Origin: Nocardia carnea NBRC 14403
GTDB lineage: Bacteria; Actinomycetota; Actinomycetes; Mycobacteriales; Mycobacteriaceae
Direction of reading: 5' to 3'
Length of the DNA stretch: 44,513 nucleotides
Assembly (NCBI RefSeq): GCF_000308515.1
Contig: NZ_BAFV01000033.1
Location: 1 to 44,513 of the forward strand
How positions within the stretch are numbered: the stretch's first letter is position 1; every line of letters begins with the position of its first letter. The translations under genes and the position numbers were made by a program. The notes below the pieces were generated by a model, which saw only the letters and a list, made by a program, of their open reading frames with translations, ran no database searches and was not told the DNA's origin. This document shows, one piece after another, positions 1 to 7,634 of this stretch.

Positions 1-685
1 GAACGGTATCGATCGCCGGTGTCATCGGCTGATGCCGGACCACCGGCTGGAGCCAGCCCGGATACTCGCCGACGGGTGCGAAACCTCCGTTGAAGAACAA
101 CAGCAGGAGGAAGAACCCATTGAGTTGCTGGACGGCCTGCCGGCCGGAGGCGACCGTGGCCATGGCGATCACCGGCACCGCGATTCCTACCGCGAATACC
201 ATCGCCACCAGGACAGCGCCGATTCCGGCGGCGATACCCTGCTCGAACCGGAACCCGAGCGGGATCGCCACGGCGAACAGGACAACGGTGGCTATCCCGG
301 TGCGCACCGCTTCGGCGAGCAGCCGGCCGGCGAGGAAACCCGGGCGCGGCACCGGCAGCGTCCACATGCGGGCCAGCAGTCCGGTATCGCGTTCGTGGAT
401 AAGGCTGATCGCCGTGGCCAGAGTGCCGAACAGGGCGCCCACCAGCGCCACCAGACCGGTGTTGCCGAAGATACTGTCGCCGCCGCCCATCGACGTCACG
501 GTCTTGCCCAGGACCAGCTGGAACATCAGCAGCAGGAAGGCGGGAAAAACTATCGACTGCACCACGATTCCCGGATCACGCGACCAGGAACGCAGGAGCG
601 CACTCGCCTGGACGACCGATTGACGCAGTATCGGCACGGTCTGCCGGGCCGGCCAGGTTGCTGTGTCTGTCATTGTCTCCGTCAT
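1..685 (-). CDS. ABC-2 type transporter permease (3' end beyond window)
   Basis: Membrane subunit of a drug/lipid exporter of the DrrB/ABC-2 type, third gene of a minus-strand operon with the permease at 682-1500 and the ATPase at 1500-2450. About 228 residues are visible and the C-terminus runs off the left edge of the window. The start ATG at 685 overlaps the TGA of the upstream permease (ATGA), which indicates translational coupling; a second in-frame ATG lies at 673. The protein begins MTETMTDTATW, has hydrophobic segments around residues 45-60 and 75-95, then the ABC-2 hallmark loop (HERDTG, LARMWTLPVP), further membrane helices, and the typical late segment with GEYPGWLQPV and RHQPM. 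Family assignment is firm. The substrate is unknown. Confidence 0.88.
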   Translation of the reverse strand, partial: MTETMTDTATWPARQTVPILRQSVVQASALLRSWSRDPGIVVQSIVFPAFLLLMFQLVLGKTVTSMGGGDSIFGNTGLVALVGALFGTLATAISLIHERDTGLLARMWTLPVPRPGFLAGRLLAEAVRTGIATVVLFAVAIPLGFRFEQGIAAGIGAVLVAMVFAVGIAVPVIAMATVASGRQAVQQLNGFFLLLLFFNGGFAPVGEYPGWLQPVVRHQPMTPAIDTV

Positions 686-1500
686 CGTTTCACCTGTGCT
701 CGGCCCGCGATCACAATTGCCGCACCGCCGACGGCGAGCAGTGCCACCGACCAGAGCACAACCGCGGTCAGTTCGACATCGGCGCCCGAGGCGAGCGCCC
801 GGAGCGCGTCGGCGTAGACCGACATCGGCTGGTTGCGAACGAACGGCTGTATCCAGTCGGGGAATGCCGCTGCGGCGACCAGGCCGGTGGACGCCATCAC
901 CAGGATCAGCTGCGGAATCATGAGAACGCTCGCGATCGATACCGAATTGCGGGCCACGGTGCCGATCGCATCGGTGACCATGCTCACTGCCAGTCCGAAA
1001 ACAACGACCAGAGCGACGAAGACCAGCGATTCCACGATCGTGCCCTGAAGCCGGAAGCCCAGGGCGCAGCCGATGGCGAGCCCGCCGCCGAGTGCCAGAA
1101 CCATCCGCACCACCACCCAGGCCATGCGCCCGAGGAACGGCGCGGCGCGCGGGATCGGCAGCGACATCATCCGCTCGTGCACCCCGGCTCGTGCGTCCTG
1201 CCCGGCGGACTCGGTGGCGGTGATGGCGGTGAAGAGCCCGGCCTGCAAAAGGATTATCGGGGTGAGGAACTGCGCATAATCGGCCCCACCGAGTTCGAAC
1301 TGGCGGTGCAGCGGCGTATAGAAACAGAGGAAGAACACGACCGGCCCGAAGACAGCGAAGACGACATCACCCGAACGGACCGCGGCCGAAATCTTCTGGC
1401 GGGCGAGAGTCGCAGTGGCCGGTACGAGCCCGACCGTACTCCGAGGCATAGTTGTGCCGGGGGCGCTCGGGGTGGGCGCGTATTCGACTGCGGTCACCAT
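682..1500 (-). CDS. ABC-2 type transporter permease (DrrB-like)
   Basis: Second gene of the exporter operon, 272 residues. The frame is open further upstream, but the start chosen here is ATG at 1500, which overlaps the TGA of the ATPase by one base; the upstream extension is Arg/Gly/Pro-rich and lies inside the ATPase gene. Visible: a cytosolic N-terminus of about 45 residues, then alternating hydrophobic helices, the characteristic loop DARAGVHERMMSLPIPR, and a C-terminal FPDWIQPFVRNQPMSVYADALR stretch split by helix ends, all typical of the DrrB/ABC-2 superfamily. It resembles the following permease in layout, so the transporter probably works as one ATPase with a heterodimer of two permeases. 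Exported substrate cannot be inferred. Confidence 0.88.
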   Translation of the reverse strand: MVTAVEYAPTPSAPGTTMPRSTVGLVPATATLARQKISAAVRSGDVVFAVFGPVVFFLCFYTPLHRQFELGGADYAQFLTPIILLQAGLFTAITATESAGQDARAGVHERMMSLPIPRAAPFLGRMAWVVVRMVLALGGGLAIGCALGFRLQGTIVESLVFVALVVVFGLAVSMVTDAIGTVARNSVSIASVLMIPQLILVMASTGLVAAAAFPDWIQPFVRNQPMSVYADALRALASGADVELTAVVLWSVALLAVGGAAIVIAGRAQVKR

Positions 1501-2450
1501 CAGCTCGTCTCGGTGAGTTGGAGGAACACCTCGTCCAGCGAGGGCTGGCGCAGGCCGATATCGACCACGTCGATTCCCGCGGTGTCCAGTCGGTCGATAA
1601 CGCCGGCGACCGTCGCCATTCCGTTCGGGGCCCGGACCACGAGCCGAGGATGCGCCTGCGCCCCCGCGGCCGTGCCGTCCGATGGTGATTCGACGAGGTC
1701 CAGCCCGTCGAGCAGGCCGACGACCCGGGCCGTATCGGTGCGTTCCACGAGGGTTACTTCGCAAACAGCAGCGCCGGCCTGTTTTTTCAGCTGACCCGGT
1801 GTGCCGGCGGCCACCACCGAACCACGGTTGAGCATCACGATACGATCGGCGAGCCGGTCGGCTTCCTCCAGATACTGGGTGGTCAGCAGGACCGTGATCC
1901 CTGCGTCCCGAAGGCCGGCGACGGTGTCCCAGACCGAGGCGCGGCTGCGCGGATCCAAACCGGTGGTCGGTTCGTCGAGGAACAGGACCTCGGGCCGGGT
2001 GACCAGGGCGCTCGCGATATCGACCCGGCGCTGCATTCCGCCGGACAGGGCACCGACCCGCCGGTTGCGCACCGCGGCGAGATCGAACTGCTCGACGAGT
2101 TCGTCGATCCGGGTGCGCAGACCCGGGCCGCGTATACCGGTGAGCCGGCCGAATACGGACAGGTTCTCCACGGTGGTCAGACCCTCGTCCAGCGCGGCGT
2201 ATTGCCCGGTGAGCGAGATGGTTTCGCGTACCCGGGCAGCCTCTGCGATCACATCGTGGCCGCAGATGCGGGCGCTACCGGAGGTGGGTCGTTGCAGGGT
2301 GGACAGCAGTGTGACCGTGGTGGTCTTCCCGCTGCCGTTGGGGCCGAGGAGGCCGAGTACCTCTCCGCGGGCAACCTCGAACGAGATCCCGTTGAGGGCC
2401 GTCACCTCGCCGTATTTCTTGACGAGATCGACGACCTGGATCGCTGCCAC
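1500..2450 (-). CDS. ABC transporter ATP-binding protein (DrrA-like)
   Basis: Nucleotide-binding subunit of the exporter; hydrolyses ATP to drive the two permeases encoded downstream. Chosen start is GTG at 2450 (316 residues) because AAGGAG lies five bases upstream; longer in-frame starts exist at 2474 and 2543 but have poorer ribosome sites. Motifs: Walker A GPNGSGKTT at residues 36-44, signature LSGGMQRR, Walker B VLFLDEPTTGLDP, H-loop LLTTQYLEEADRLADR. The Q-Y-L-E-E-A-D-R-L-A-D variant and the C-terminal extension of about 90 residues with SLDEVFLQLT are characteristic of DrrA, the daunorubicin resistance ATPase family. First gene of the operon. An imperfect palindrome at 2623-2642 lies in its upstream region. 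Confidence 0.92.
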   Translation of the reverse strand: MAAIQVVDLVKKYGEVTALNGISFEVARGEVLGLLGPNGSGKTTTVTLLSTLQRPTSGSARICGHDVIAEAARVRETISLTGQYAALDEGLTTVENLSVFGRLTGIRGPGLRTRIDELVEQFDLAAVRNRRVGALSGGMQRRVDIASALVTRPEVLFLDEPTTGLDPRSRASVWDTVAGLRDAGITVLLTTQYLEEADRLADRIVMLNRGSVVAAGTPGQLKKQAGAAVCEVTLVERTDTARVVGLLDGLDLVESPSDGTAAGAQAHPRLVVRAPNGMATVAGVIDRLDTAGIDVVDIGLRQPSLDEVFLQLTETS

Positions 2451-2622
2451 ATGTGCTCCTTCTGCGGAGGTCATCGCCTGGGCACCGGATTCTCTGCGGC
2501 GTCGAACGATTCTCCGGCCCGCCTCTCGGCACGCGGTAGCCACTCGGTGTGTGGTGACATGGATTTCTGCCTCCCCTGGGAGGGCCCCCGCCGGGGACCC
2601 CTGCCGGTACTTAGGGAAGGCT

Positions 2623-2642
2623 ACACTACCTTTTGGTGGTGT
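2623..2642. promoter_or_regulatory. Imperfect inverted repeat upstream of exporter operon
   Basis: Arms ACACTACC and GGTGGTGT separated by TTTT; seven of eight positions pair. It sits about 170 bases upstream of the ATPase start in the 248-base gap that must hold the exporter promoter, on an otherwise gene-free stretch. The shape suits a TetR/MarR-type operator. The regulator is not identified; neither nearby TetR has this half-site in its own upstream palindrome. Confidence 0.35.
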
Positions 2643-2698
2643 GGTGGGGCATCTTTCGTGCAGCGGTCACGCCGGCTCACGCGGCAGGGCTGCCGGGA

Positions 2699-4021
2699 TC
2701 AGATCGTCAGTGGCGCGGAACCGGGAAACGTCACCGGCAACGCGGTGAGCGCACGTTGGAAAGCCCCCGGACGCCAGGTGAGATCCCCGGACGGTACGGC
2801 GAGACGTATTTCGGGTAATGCGTCGAGCAGTTGGTCGATGGCCGTCTCTGCCACGAGGTAGGCCACCTCTTTCGCCGGGCACATATGCGCGCCGACGCTC
2901 CACGCGAGGTGGGCACGGTTATCGGTGTACTCCCCGGTGTCGATCGCCGGATCGTTGTTGCACGCGGCGATGCTGATCATCACCGGCTGATGTGCGGGTA
3001 GCCAGACGCCGTCGATCAGGACGGGCCGGCGGGGGAAGGAGACCGCGTAGTTCGCCACCGGCGGATCGGTGAACAACACCTCGTCCACGGCATCCCGGGT
3101 CGAAAGGCTCCCGCCGAGCACGTCGCCCGCGAAACGCTCGTCGGTGAGCATCAGCCGGAGCGAATTGACGATCAGGTTCTGCAGCGGTTCGATACCCGCT
3201 CCGTAGAAGCTGTATACGTTGTGGAGCATCTCCTCGTCGTCGAGGTTCGCCGGGTCCTGCACCATCCGGGTGACGATGTCGTGACCGGGTTCGTTCTTTT
3301 TCAGGTTCACCAGGTCCGCCATGGCCTGTTCCAACATGGCGTTGCCTTTGCCGGCCGCCGCTGTCGATCCCTCGATCATCGTGGCCATTCCTGCCGCCGC
3401 GCGCCGGCTGATCTCGGGCGGACAGCCCAGTATGTCGTTGATGAGCGCGAAGGTCAGCGGAAACGCGTACTGCGTGATGAGTTCCGCCGAGCCGGTGGTG
3501 CAGAACGCGTTGATGAGCGGTACGGCGATTCTTTCCACTCGACTGTGCAGCGAATACAGATCGACCCCGTTCACCCCGGCGACGGTCGCTTGCCGGTAAC
3601 GGGCATGCACACGACCGGAGTTCCGGACAGCCGACGGGCGCCATTCCAGCAGGGGCAGTACAGGACAGTCGCGCGGGATATCCTTCTGCCAGATACGAGA
3701 ATCCGCCGGGAAGTGCTCCGGATCATTGAGGATGCGCACAGCGGTGTGATAGCCCACGACGAGTGTCGCCGGGACGCCGGGAGCCAACTCGACCGGCACC
3801 AACGCGCCGTATCGGCGGCGCATTTCGCGATAGGCGGCGTGCGGCGCCTGGGCGATCTCGTCGCGGTAGAACGGAACTCGGGGCTCGTCGGGGGTGGTCT
3901 GCGGTGACCCTTGAATGAGCGGAAGTACGGCCGACTGGGAATCGGACGGGGGCGAAAACAACGGTGTCACTCCATATGTAGAGGCGAATGTGGCGCCCGG
4001 AAGCGGCTGTGCCGACGCCAC
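2699..4021 (-). CDS. Atypical cytochrome P450 (no ExxR arginine)
   Basis: Heme-thiolate monooxygenase-like protein of 440 residues, start GTG at 4021. Heme loop WSVGAHMCPAK supplies the proximal Cys381 and a conserved His two residues before it, and the flanking LAW and the helix after it fit bacterial class I P450s. Two canonical features are altered. The K-helix ExxR is EVLF (Glu314, Phe317 where Arg is expected), and the I-helix threonine is replaced by Pro in YGAGIEP. Loss of ExxR is known in the actinobacterial CYP157 family, so this may be a CYP157-like member, though no conservon genes are adjacent. No ferredoxin is encoded next to it. Some start uncertainty remains because no clear ribosome site is seen. 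It may be catalytically unusual or have a non-monooxygenase role. Confidence 0.85.
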   Translation of the reverse strand: MASAQPLPGATFASTYGVTPLFSPPSDSQSAVLPLIQGSPQTTPDEPRVPFYRDEIAQAPHAAYREMRRRYGALVPVELAPGVPATLVVGYHTAVRILNDPEHFPADSRIWQKDIPRDCPVLPLLEWRPSAVRNSGRVHARYRQATVAGVNGVDLYSLHSRVERIAVPLINAFCTTGSAELITQYAFPLTFALINDILGCPPEISRRAAAGMATMIEGSTAAAGKGNAMLEQAMADLVNLKKNEPGHDIVTRMVQDPANLDDEEMLHNVYSFYGAGIEPLQNLIVNSLRLMLTDERFAGDVLGGSLSTRDAVDEVLFTDPPVANYAVSFPRRPVLIDGVWLPAHQPVMISIAACNNDPAIDTGEYTDNRAHLAWSVGAHMCPAKEVAYLVAETAIDQLLDALPEIRLAVPSGDLTWRPGAFQRALTALPVTFPGSAPLTI

Positions 4022-4371
4022 CGGACGACCGCGGTGAGACTAATCGACGGAGACTCCTGACCCATACCGACCGCCCGGCATTTGATCACTTCGTAATCGA
4101 TCCGAGTGTCCGCTACGAGGTCGCCCTCGGAGGTTTTCGCGCGTAGCCGCGAATATGCTGACGACCGCCCGGACACGCAACGGGCGCCCCTGATGATTTC
4201 GTCGCGGTCGAGCGCATTTCAGGGACCAGCCGACCAGCGACCGGAGTGCCTCGGCCGCGAAACGTACGGAGGCGACCGGCCGTAAAACCTTCGTAGACTT
4301 CGCGCGGCCGAGTGTGTCAACGTTGTAGGTCTACACTCGATCGCGCGTGTCCCGAGGAACGGAGCCTTGTC
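4022..4371. other. Divergent intergenic region, P450 / TetR
   Basis: A 350-base gap between the start of the P450 (minus) and the chosen start of the TetR gene (plus). No convincing ORF is seen in either strand. It must contain both promoters. The only clear structure is the short palindrome at 4324-4335, next to a TACACT sequence at 4332-4337 that could serve as a -10 element for the TetR gene. Confidence 0.5.
4324..4335. promoter_or_regulatory. Putative TetR operator, TGTAG-GT-CTACA
   Basis: Perfect 5-base arms TGTAG and CTACA with a 2-base spacer, about 36 bases upstream of the TetR GTG at 4372 and overlapping a -10-like TACACT. The sequence GTCTACACT here also occurs inside the larger palindrome at 5933-5959 in front of the paralogous TetR gene, which suggests autoregulation or cross-regulation of the pair. 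Confidence 0.5.
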
Positions 4372-5139
4372 GTGGCCGGATCGCCGAATGACCGCAGGAA
4401 AGCCGGGGCCGGACGCCGGGGCAGTCCGGTTACTCGGGCGGCGGTGCTCAGCGCGGCGGTCGAGATCGTCGACCGCGATGGGGTCGACGGGTTGTCGATG
4501 CGGCGGCTGGCCGAGGCGGTGGGCCGCGATCCGATGGTGATCTATCGGCATCTGCCGAACAAGGCCGCTGTTCTCGACGGTATCGCCGAGGTGGTGTTCG
4601 GGACCTTGTCGGTCGACGCCGAGGCCTCCGATTGGGTCGCCGAGGTGCGCCGGGTGGCCCGGGAGTTCCGTCGGATGGCATCGGCGCATCCGAGAGTGGT
4701 GCCGCTGCTGGTGACGCGGCCGCTGGGCACGCCGCTCGGCTTGCGGCCCCCGGCGGTGGTTCGACCGCTGGAGGATATGCTCGCGCTGCTCACGCGGGTC
4801 GGGTATACCGAGGTCGATGCCCTGCATATCTACCGGGCGCTGTTCGGGTTTCTGTACGGCCATGTGCTCAACGAATTGCAGGAGATCGTGGAGCGTCCGG
4901 AGGAAACCGACGATCTGTTGCGGCTCGGGTTGTATCGGCTACCGATCGGTGAGTTCCCGCTGATACGCGCATTGGCGCCGGTGCTGGCGGCCTACGACGG
5001 GGCGGTGGAGCTCGAGCGTGGTCTGGATATCCTGCTGGCCGGATTGGCGGCGACCTTGCCGGGGCCGGATCACGCGCCGTTGCCCGGTTCCGGTGCTGCC
5101 GTTCTCCCCGGACCGGAGGATGCGCCCGCCGCGCGATGA
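4372..5139 (+). CDS. TetR family transcriptional regulator (paralogue A)
   Basis: DNA-binding repressor-type protein of 255 residues. Start GTG at 4372 is chosen because GGAG lies seven bases upstream; the frame extends 20 codons further 5' without a ribosome site. The helix-turn-helix occupies roughly residues 41-64 (LSMRRLAEAV, GRDPMVIYRHLPNK), followed by an all-helical ligand domain of the TetR C-terminal class (ALFGFLYGHVLNEL, GLDILLAGL). It ends in a Pro/Gly-rich tail. The last 70 bases overlap the 3' end of the convergent gene at 5070-5897, whose product is clearly related; about seven in ten residues match over the last 74 residues of the ligand domain. Target genes are unknown, but its own promoter is a likely target. 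Confidence 0.9.
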   Translation: MAGSPNDRRKAGAGRRGSPVTRAAVLSAAVEIVDRDGVDGLSMRRLAEAVGRDPMVIYRHLPNKAAVLDGIAEVVFGTLSVDAEASDWVAEVRRVAREFRRMASAHPRVVPLLVTRPLGTPLGLRPPAVVRPLEDMLALLTRVGYTEVDALHIYRALFGFLYGHVLNELQEIVERPEETDDLLRLGLYRLPIGEFPLIRALAPVLAAYDGAVELERGLDILLAGLAATLPGPDHAPLPGSGAAVLPGPEDAPAAR

Positions 5140-5897
5140 CGGGGTGCGTCCGGTCCGCTGGATTGCTCCGGTTGCGGTGCGGCCGGGGTGAGGGTGGCGC
5201 TGAGACCGGTGATCAGGATGTCGAGGCCACGTTCGAGTTCGGCGCCGCCGTCGTAGCCGGCCTGCTCGGCGGCCAGTCCGCGCAACAGCGGGAACTCACC
5301 GATCGGGAGATGATCCATGCCGAGTCGCGGCAGATCTGTGCCCTCCTCCGGCCGGTCGACGATCTCGTGCAACTCGTTCAGCGCGTGCCCGTACAGGAAT
5401 CCGAACAGGGCGCGGTGAATGAACAGTGCGTCGCTACCGCTGAATTCGGCCCGGATGAGCAGTTCCAGTATCCGTTCCATCGGACGCAGGGTGCCCAATG
5501 GCCGCCGGCCGAGCGGGGTGACGAGCGGGTGGGTGGCCAGTAGTGGCACCACATGTGGGTGTGCGACGGCGAGCCGGCGGAAGTCCCGGGCGACGGCGCG
5601 CAGTTGGTGGCGCCAGTCGGGGTCCTCGATATCGACTCTCAGCTGCTCGAGCACGAATTCTGTGACGCCGTCGAGTAGTGCGGATTTATCGGCGGCGTGC
5701 CGGTAGGGCGCCATCGGATCGTGGCCCAGCCGCTTGCCCAGGCGTCGCATCGTCAGCTGCTCGACGCTGTCGCGGTCGATGATCTCGAGCGCGGCGGCCA
5801 ATACCGTCACGCGGGTCAGTGGACGGGCGCGACGGACGCCGCGCTGATCGTCCGATCGGTCCTGGCTGCGGAAGGGGCCTGCCCTTGTGTCGTTCAT
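5070..5897 (-). CDS. TetR family transcriptional regulator (paralogue B)
   Basis: Regulator of 275 residues encoded opposite to and overlapping the tail of the TetR at 4372-5139. Start ATG at 5897 (MNDTRAGPFR) keeps the upstream palindrome at 5933-5959 outside the coding region; a longer frame reaching 6044 would run through that palindrome and is rejected. The helix-turn-helix spans about residues 48-71; the recognition helix reads PMAPYRHAADK, where the Pro in place of Ile of the paralogue is unusual and may weaken or change DNA binding. The ligand domain closely follows paralogue A (ALFGFLYGHALNEL, LPIGEFPLLRGL). The C-terminal tail is Pro/Ala/Gly-rich and low in complexity. Confidence 0.88.
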   Translation of the reverse strand: MNDTRAGPFRSQDRSDDQRGVRRARPLTRVTVLAAALEIIDRDSVEQLTMRRLGKRLGHDPMAPYRHAADKSALLDGVTEFVLEQLRVDIEDPDWRHQLRAVARDFRRLAVAHPHVVPLLATHPLVTPLGRRPLGTLRPMERILELLIRAEFSGSDALFIHRALFGFLYGHALNELHEIVDRPEEGTDLPRLGMDHLPIGEFPLLRGLAAEQAGYDGGAELERGLDILITGLSATLTPAAPQPEQSSGPDAPRHRAAGASSGPGRTAAPEPGNGA

Positions 5898-5932
5898 TGC
5901 GCGCACCACCCGTTCATCTGCTGTTGATAACA

Positions 5933-5959
5933 ACGTATGTCTACACTGTAGACATACGT
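5933..5959. promoter_or_regulatory. 27-bp perfect palindrome, TetR operator candidate
   Basis: A 13-base arm ACGTATGTCTACA is followed by a single C and then its exact reverse complement. It lies 36 bases upstream of the ATG of the minus-strand TetR at 5897. Its core GTCTACA/TGTAGAC matches the half-site upstream of the paralogous TetR at 4372. A further GTCTAC occurs just downstream near 5969. Length, symmetry and position are typical of an autoregulatory TetR operator. Confidence 0.7.
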
Positions 5960-6307
5960 CGTATACGCGTCTACGCTGGTCGCATAACCGGATATATGCG
6001 TCGACCGGTCGGCCGATCCGGGCGACCGCGGCCAGACCGCGCATCCGGAGACGGGATCGTCCCGATGGCCGGCAAAAACATGATCATGCACCGGATTCAG
6101 GCGGCGAGAGCGAGCCTGAACAAGCTGTCCGGCAAAACGGGCAGCGGCAGTCGCGATCGAGCGCAACGGAGCGTCCCACCGGCACGGATTTTCATCGACC
6201 GGGCCAGGAACGCGGCAGGAAACGCGTTCAGACGCTGACCGGTGCGCATATGCACCGGCATCGGTTCGGTCGTGGCACAACACTCGGCAAACTCGAGGTT
6301 ATGAGCA
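5960..6307. other. Intergenic region before desaturase gene
   Basis: About 350 bases between the TetR operator and the desaturase start. It contains one small ORF of doubtful status (6065-6238) and no other recognisable feature; the desaturase promoter should lie here. A weak GAGG about 12 bases upstream of the desaturase ATG may be its ribosome site. Confidence 0.4.
6065..6238 (+). CDS. Possible small basic protein, 57 aa
   Basis: ORF beginning MAGKNMIMHRIQ and ending NAAGNAFRR. It is Arg/Lys/Ala/Ser-rich, and the arrangement of a basic N-terminus, SGKTGS and a terminal AFRR faintly recalls CsbD-like stress proteins, but the match is too weak for a family call. No strong ribosome site is visible. 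It could equally be a chance frame in GC-rich intergenic DNA. Confidence 0.25.
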   Translation: MAGKNMIMHRIQAARASLNKLSGKTGSGSRDRAQRSVPPARIFIDRARNAAGNAFRR

Positions 6308-7498
6308 ATGGCAATTACCGAAGTCGGTGTCTACGCACACCTGAGTCCCGCCGATGTCGAAGCGTTCGGCAACGAGCTCGATGCGATACGGCGCGATATC
6401 GTGGATCAACGGGGCGCGCGGGATGCGGCGTACATCCGCCGCACCATCGCCTTCCAGCGGGGGCTGGACGTGGTCTCCCGCCTCATCATTGCCCTGAGCA
6501 GGGGTAAGACCGGCTGGCTGCTGGGAGCCGGCGGCCTGGCAGTGGCCAAGAGTGTCGAGAACATGGAACTCGGTCACAATATCGGCCATGGTCAATGGGA
6601 TTGGATGAACGATCCCGAAATCCATTCTCGCAATTGGGAGTGGGATATGGCCGGGGTGTCGGCGCAATGGCGCTACGCCCACAACTTCCGCCACCACGTG
6701 TACACGAATGTGCTCGGCATGGACGACGATATCGGTTTCGGCGTGATGCGGGTGACTCGCGATCAGCCCTGGCGACCACGGCTGCTGTTGCAACCGCTGC
6801 AGAACCTGTTGCTCGCGGCCACGTTCGAATGGGGGATCGCCTTGCACGATCTGGACTCCGAACGCGACCGTGCGGCCACACCCGCGAAAAAGGACGCGCA
6901 GACCAAGGCCTTCGTCCAGAAGATCGGCCGGCAGGCCGGTAAGGATTTCCTGCTTTTCCCGGTGTTGAGCGGGCGGCGGTGGCGGCGCACTCTCACGTCG
7001 AAGCCCGAGTGGTATCTGCGGCAGATGCTGGGCACTGCCAACTTCGACGCCGGTCCGCTGCCGGCGTTCTCGAGCGGGAACCTGTGCTATCAGATCGAAC
7101 ACCACCTGTTCCCCGACCTGCCCAGCAACCGCTATGCGGAGATGAGCCACCGGGTGCGGGCGTTGTGCGAGAAGTACGACCTCCCATACACCACGGGACC
7201 GCTGTGGCGCCAGTATCTGCTGACCCTGCGCACCATCCACAAACTCGCTCTACCGGACAGCTTCTTGACCGCGACCAGCGACGATGCACCCGAAACGGCC
7301 TCGGAGCGAAAATTCCTCGGACGCAATGAATCCGAGGGCGACCACGCCGACAGCAGCGACCGGGCAGTGTCGGCCGACCGGACAGGCTTGCGTTCGACGC
7401 TACATGCGATTGCGGCCCGCCCAGCCCGTGTCCGGCCTTCGGCCGGCACCCGCCACCGTGCCCACCGGCGGCATCGCCGAATGGCATTGCAGCGCTGA
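6308..7498 (+). CDS. DesA3-type fatty acid desaturase with internal deletion
   Basis: Membrane-bound diiron acyl-CoA desaturase of the mycobacterial DesA3/stearoyl-CoA delta-9 type, 396 residues. N-terminus MAITEVGVYAHL matches that family from the first residue. Three histidine boxes are present: HNIGH at 90-94, HNFRHH at 125-130 and QIEHH at 262-266. From memory of DesA3 homologues, the section between RRTLT and PEWYLRQ (junction near codon 230, base 6997) should hold about 40-45 more residues: a membrane helix and the conserved GHFPDG histidine element. These are absent without loss of frame. The enzyme may therefore be inactive or topologically altered. The last 60 residues are poorly conserved, and the DNA at 7427-7449 can form a GC-rich hairpin. 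Possible pseudogene by in-frame deletion. Confidence 0.85.
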   Translation: MAITEVGVYAHLSPADVEAFGNELDAIRRDIVDQRGARDAAYIRRTIAFQRGLDVVSRLIIALSRGKTGWLLGAGGLAVAKSVENMELGHNIGHGQWDWMNDPEIHSRNWEWDMAGVSAQWRYAHNFRHHVYTNVLGMDDDIGFGVMRVTRDQPWRPRLLLQPLQNLLLAATFEWGIALHDLDSERDRAATPAKKDAQTKAFVQKIGRQAGKDFLLFPVLSGRRWRRTLTSKPEWYLRQMLGTANFDAGPLPAFSSGNLCYQIEHHLFPDLPSNRYAEMSHRVRALCEKYDLPYTTGPLWRQYLLTLRTIHKLALPDSFLTATSDDAPETASERKFLGRNESEGDHADSSDRAVSADRTGLRSTLHAIAARPARVRPSAGTRHRAHRRHRRMALQR

Positions 7499-7634
7499 TA
7501 CCTCCTGGTGGCGCGGTCCGCCTCTCCCGACGAAGAAAGGCAGATATGCACAGATTCGCACCTACCGATCGCCGATTGCCGCACCGCCGCGTTGGCGCGG
7601 ACGGTCACAGACAACCCGGGAACGGGGTGGACTC

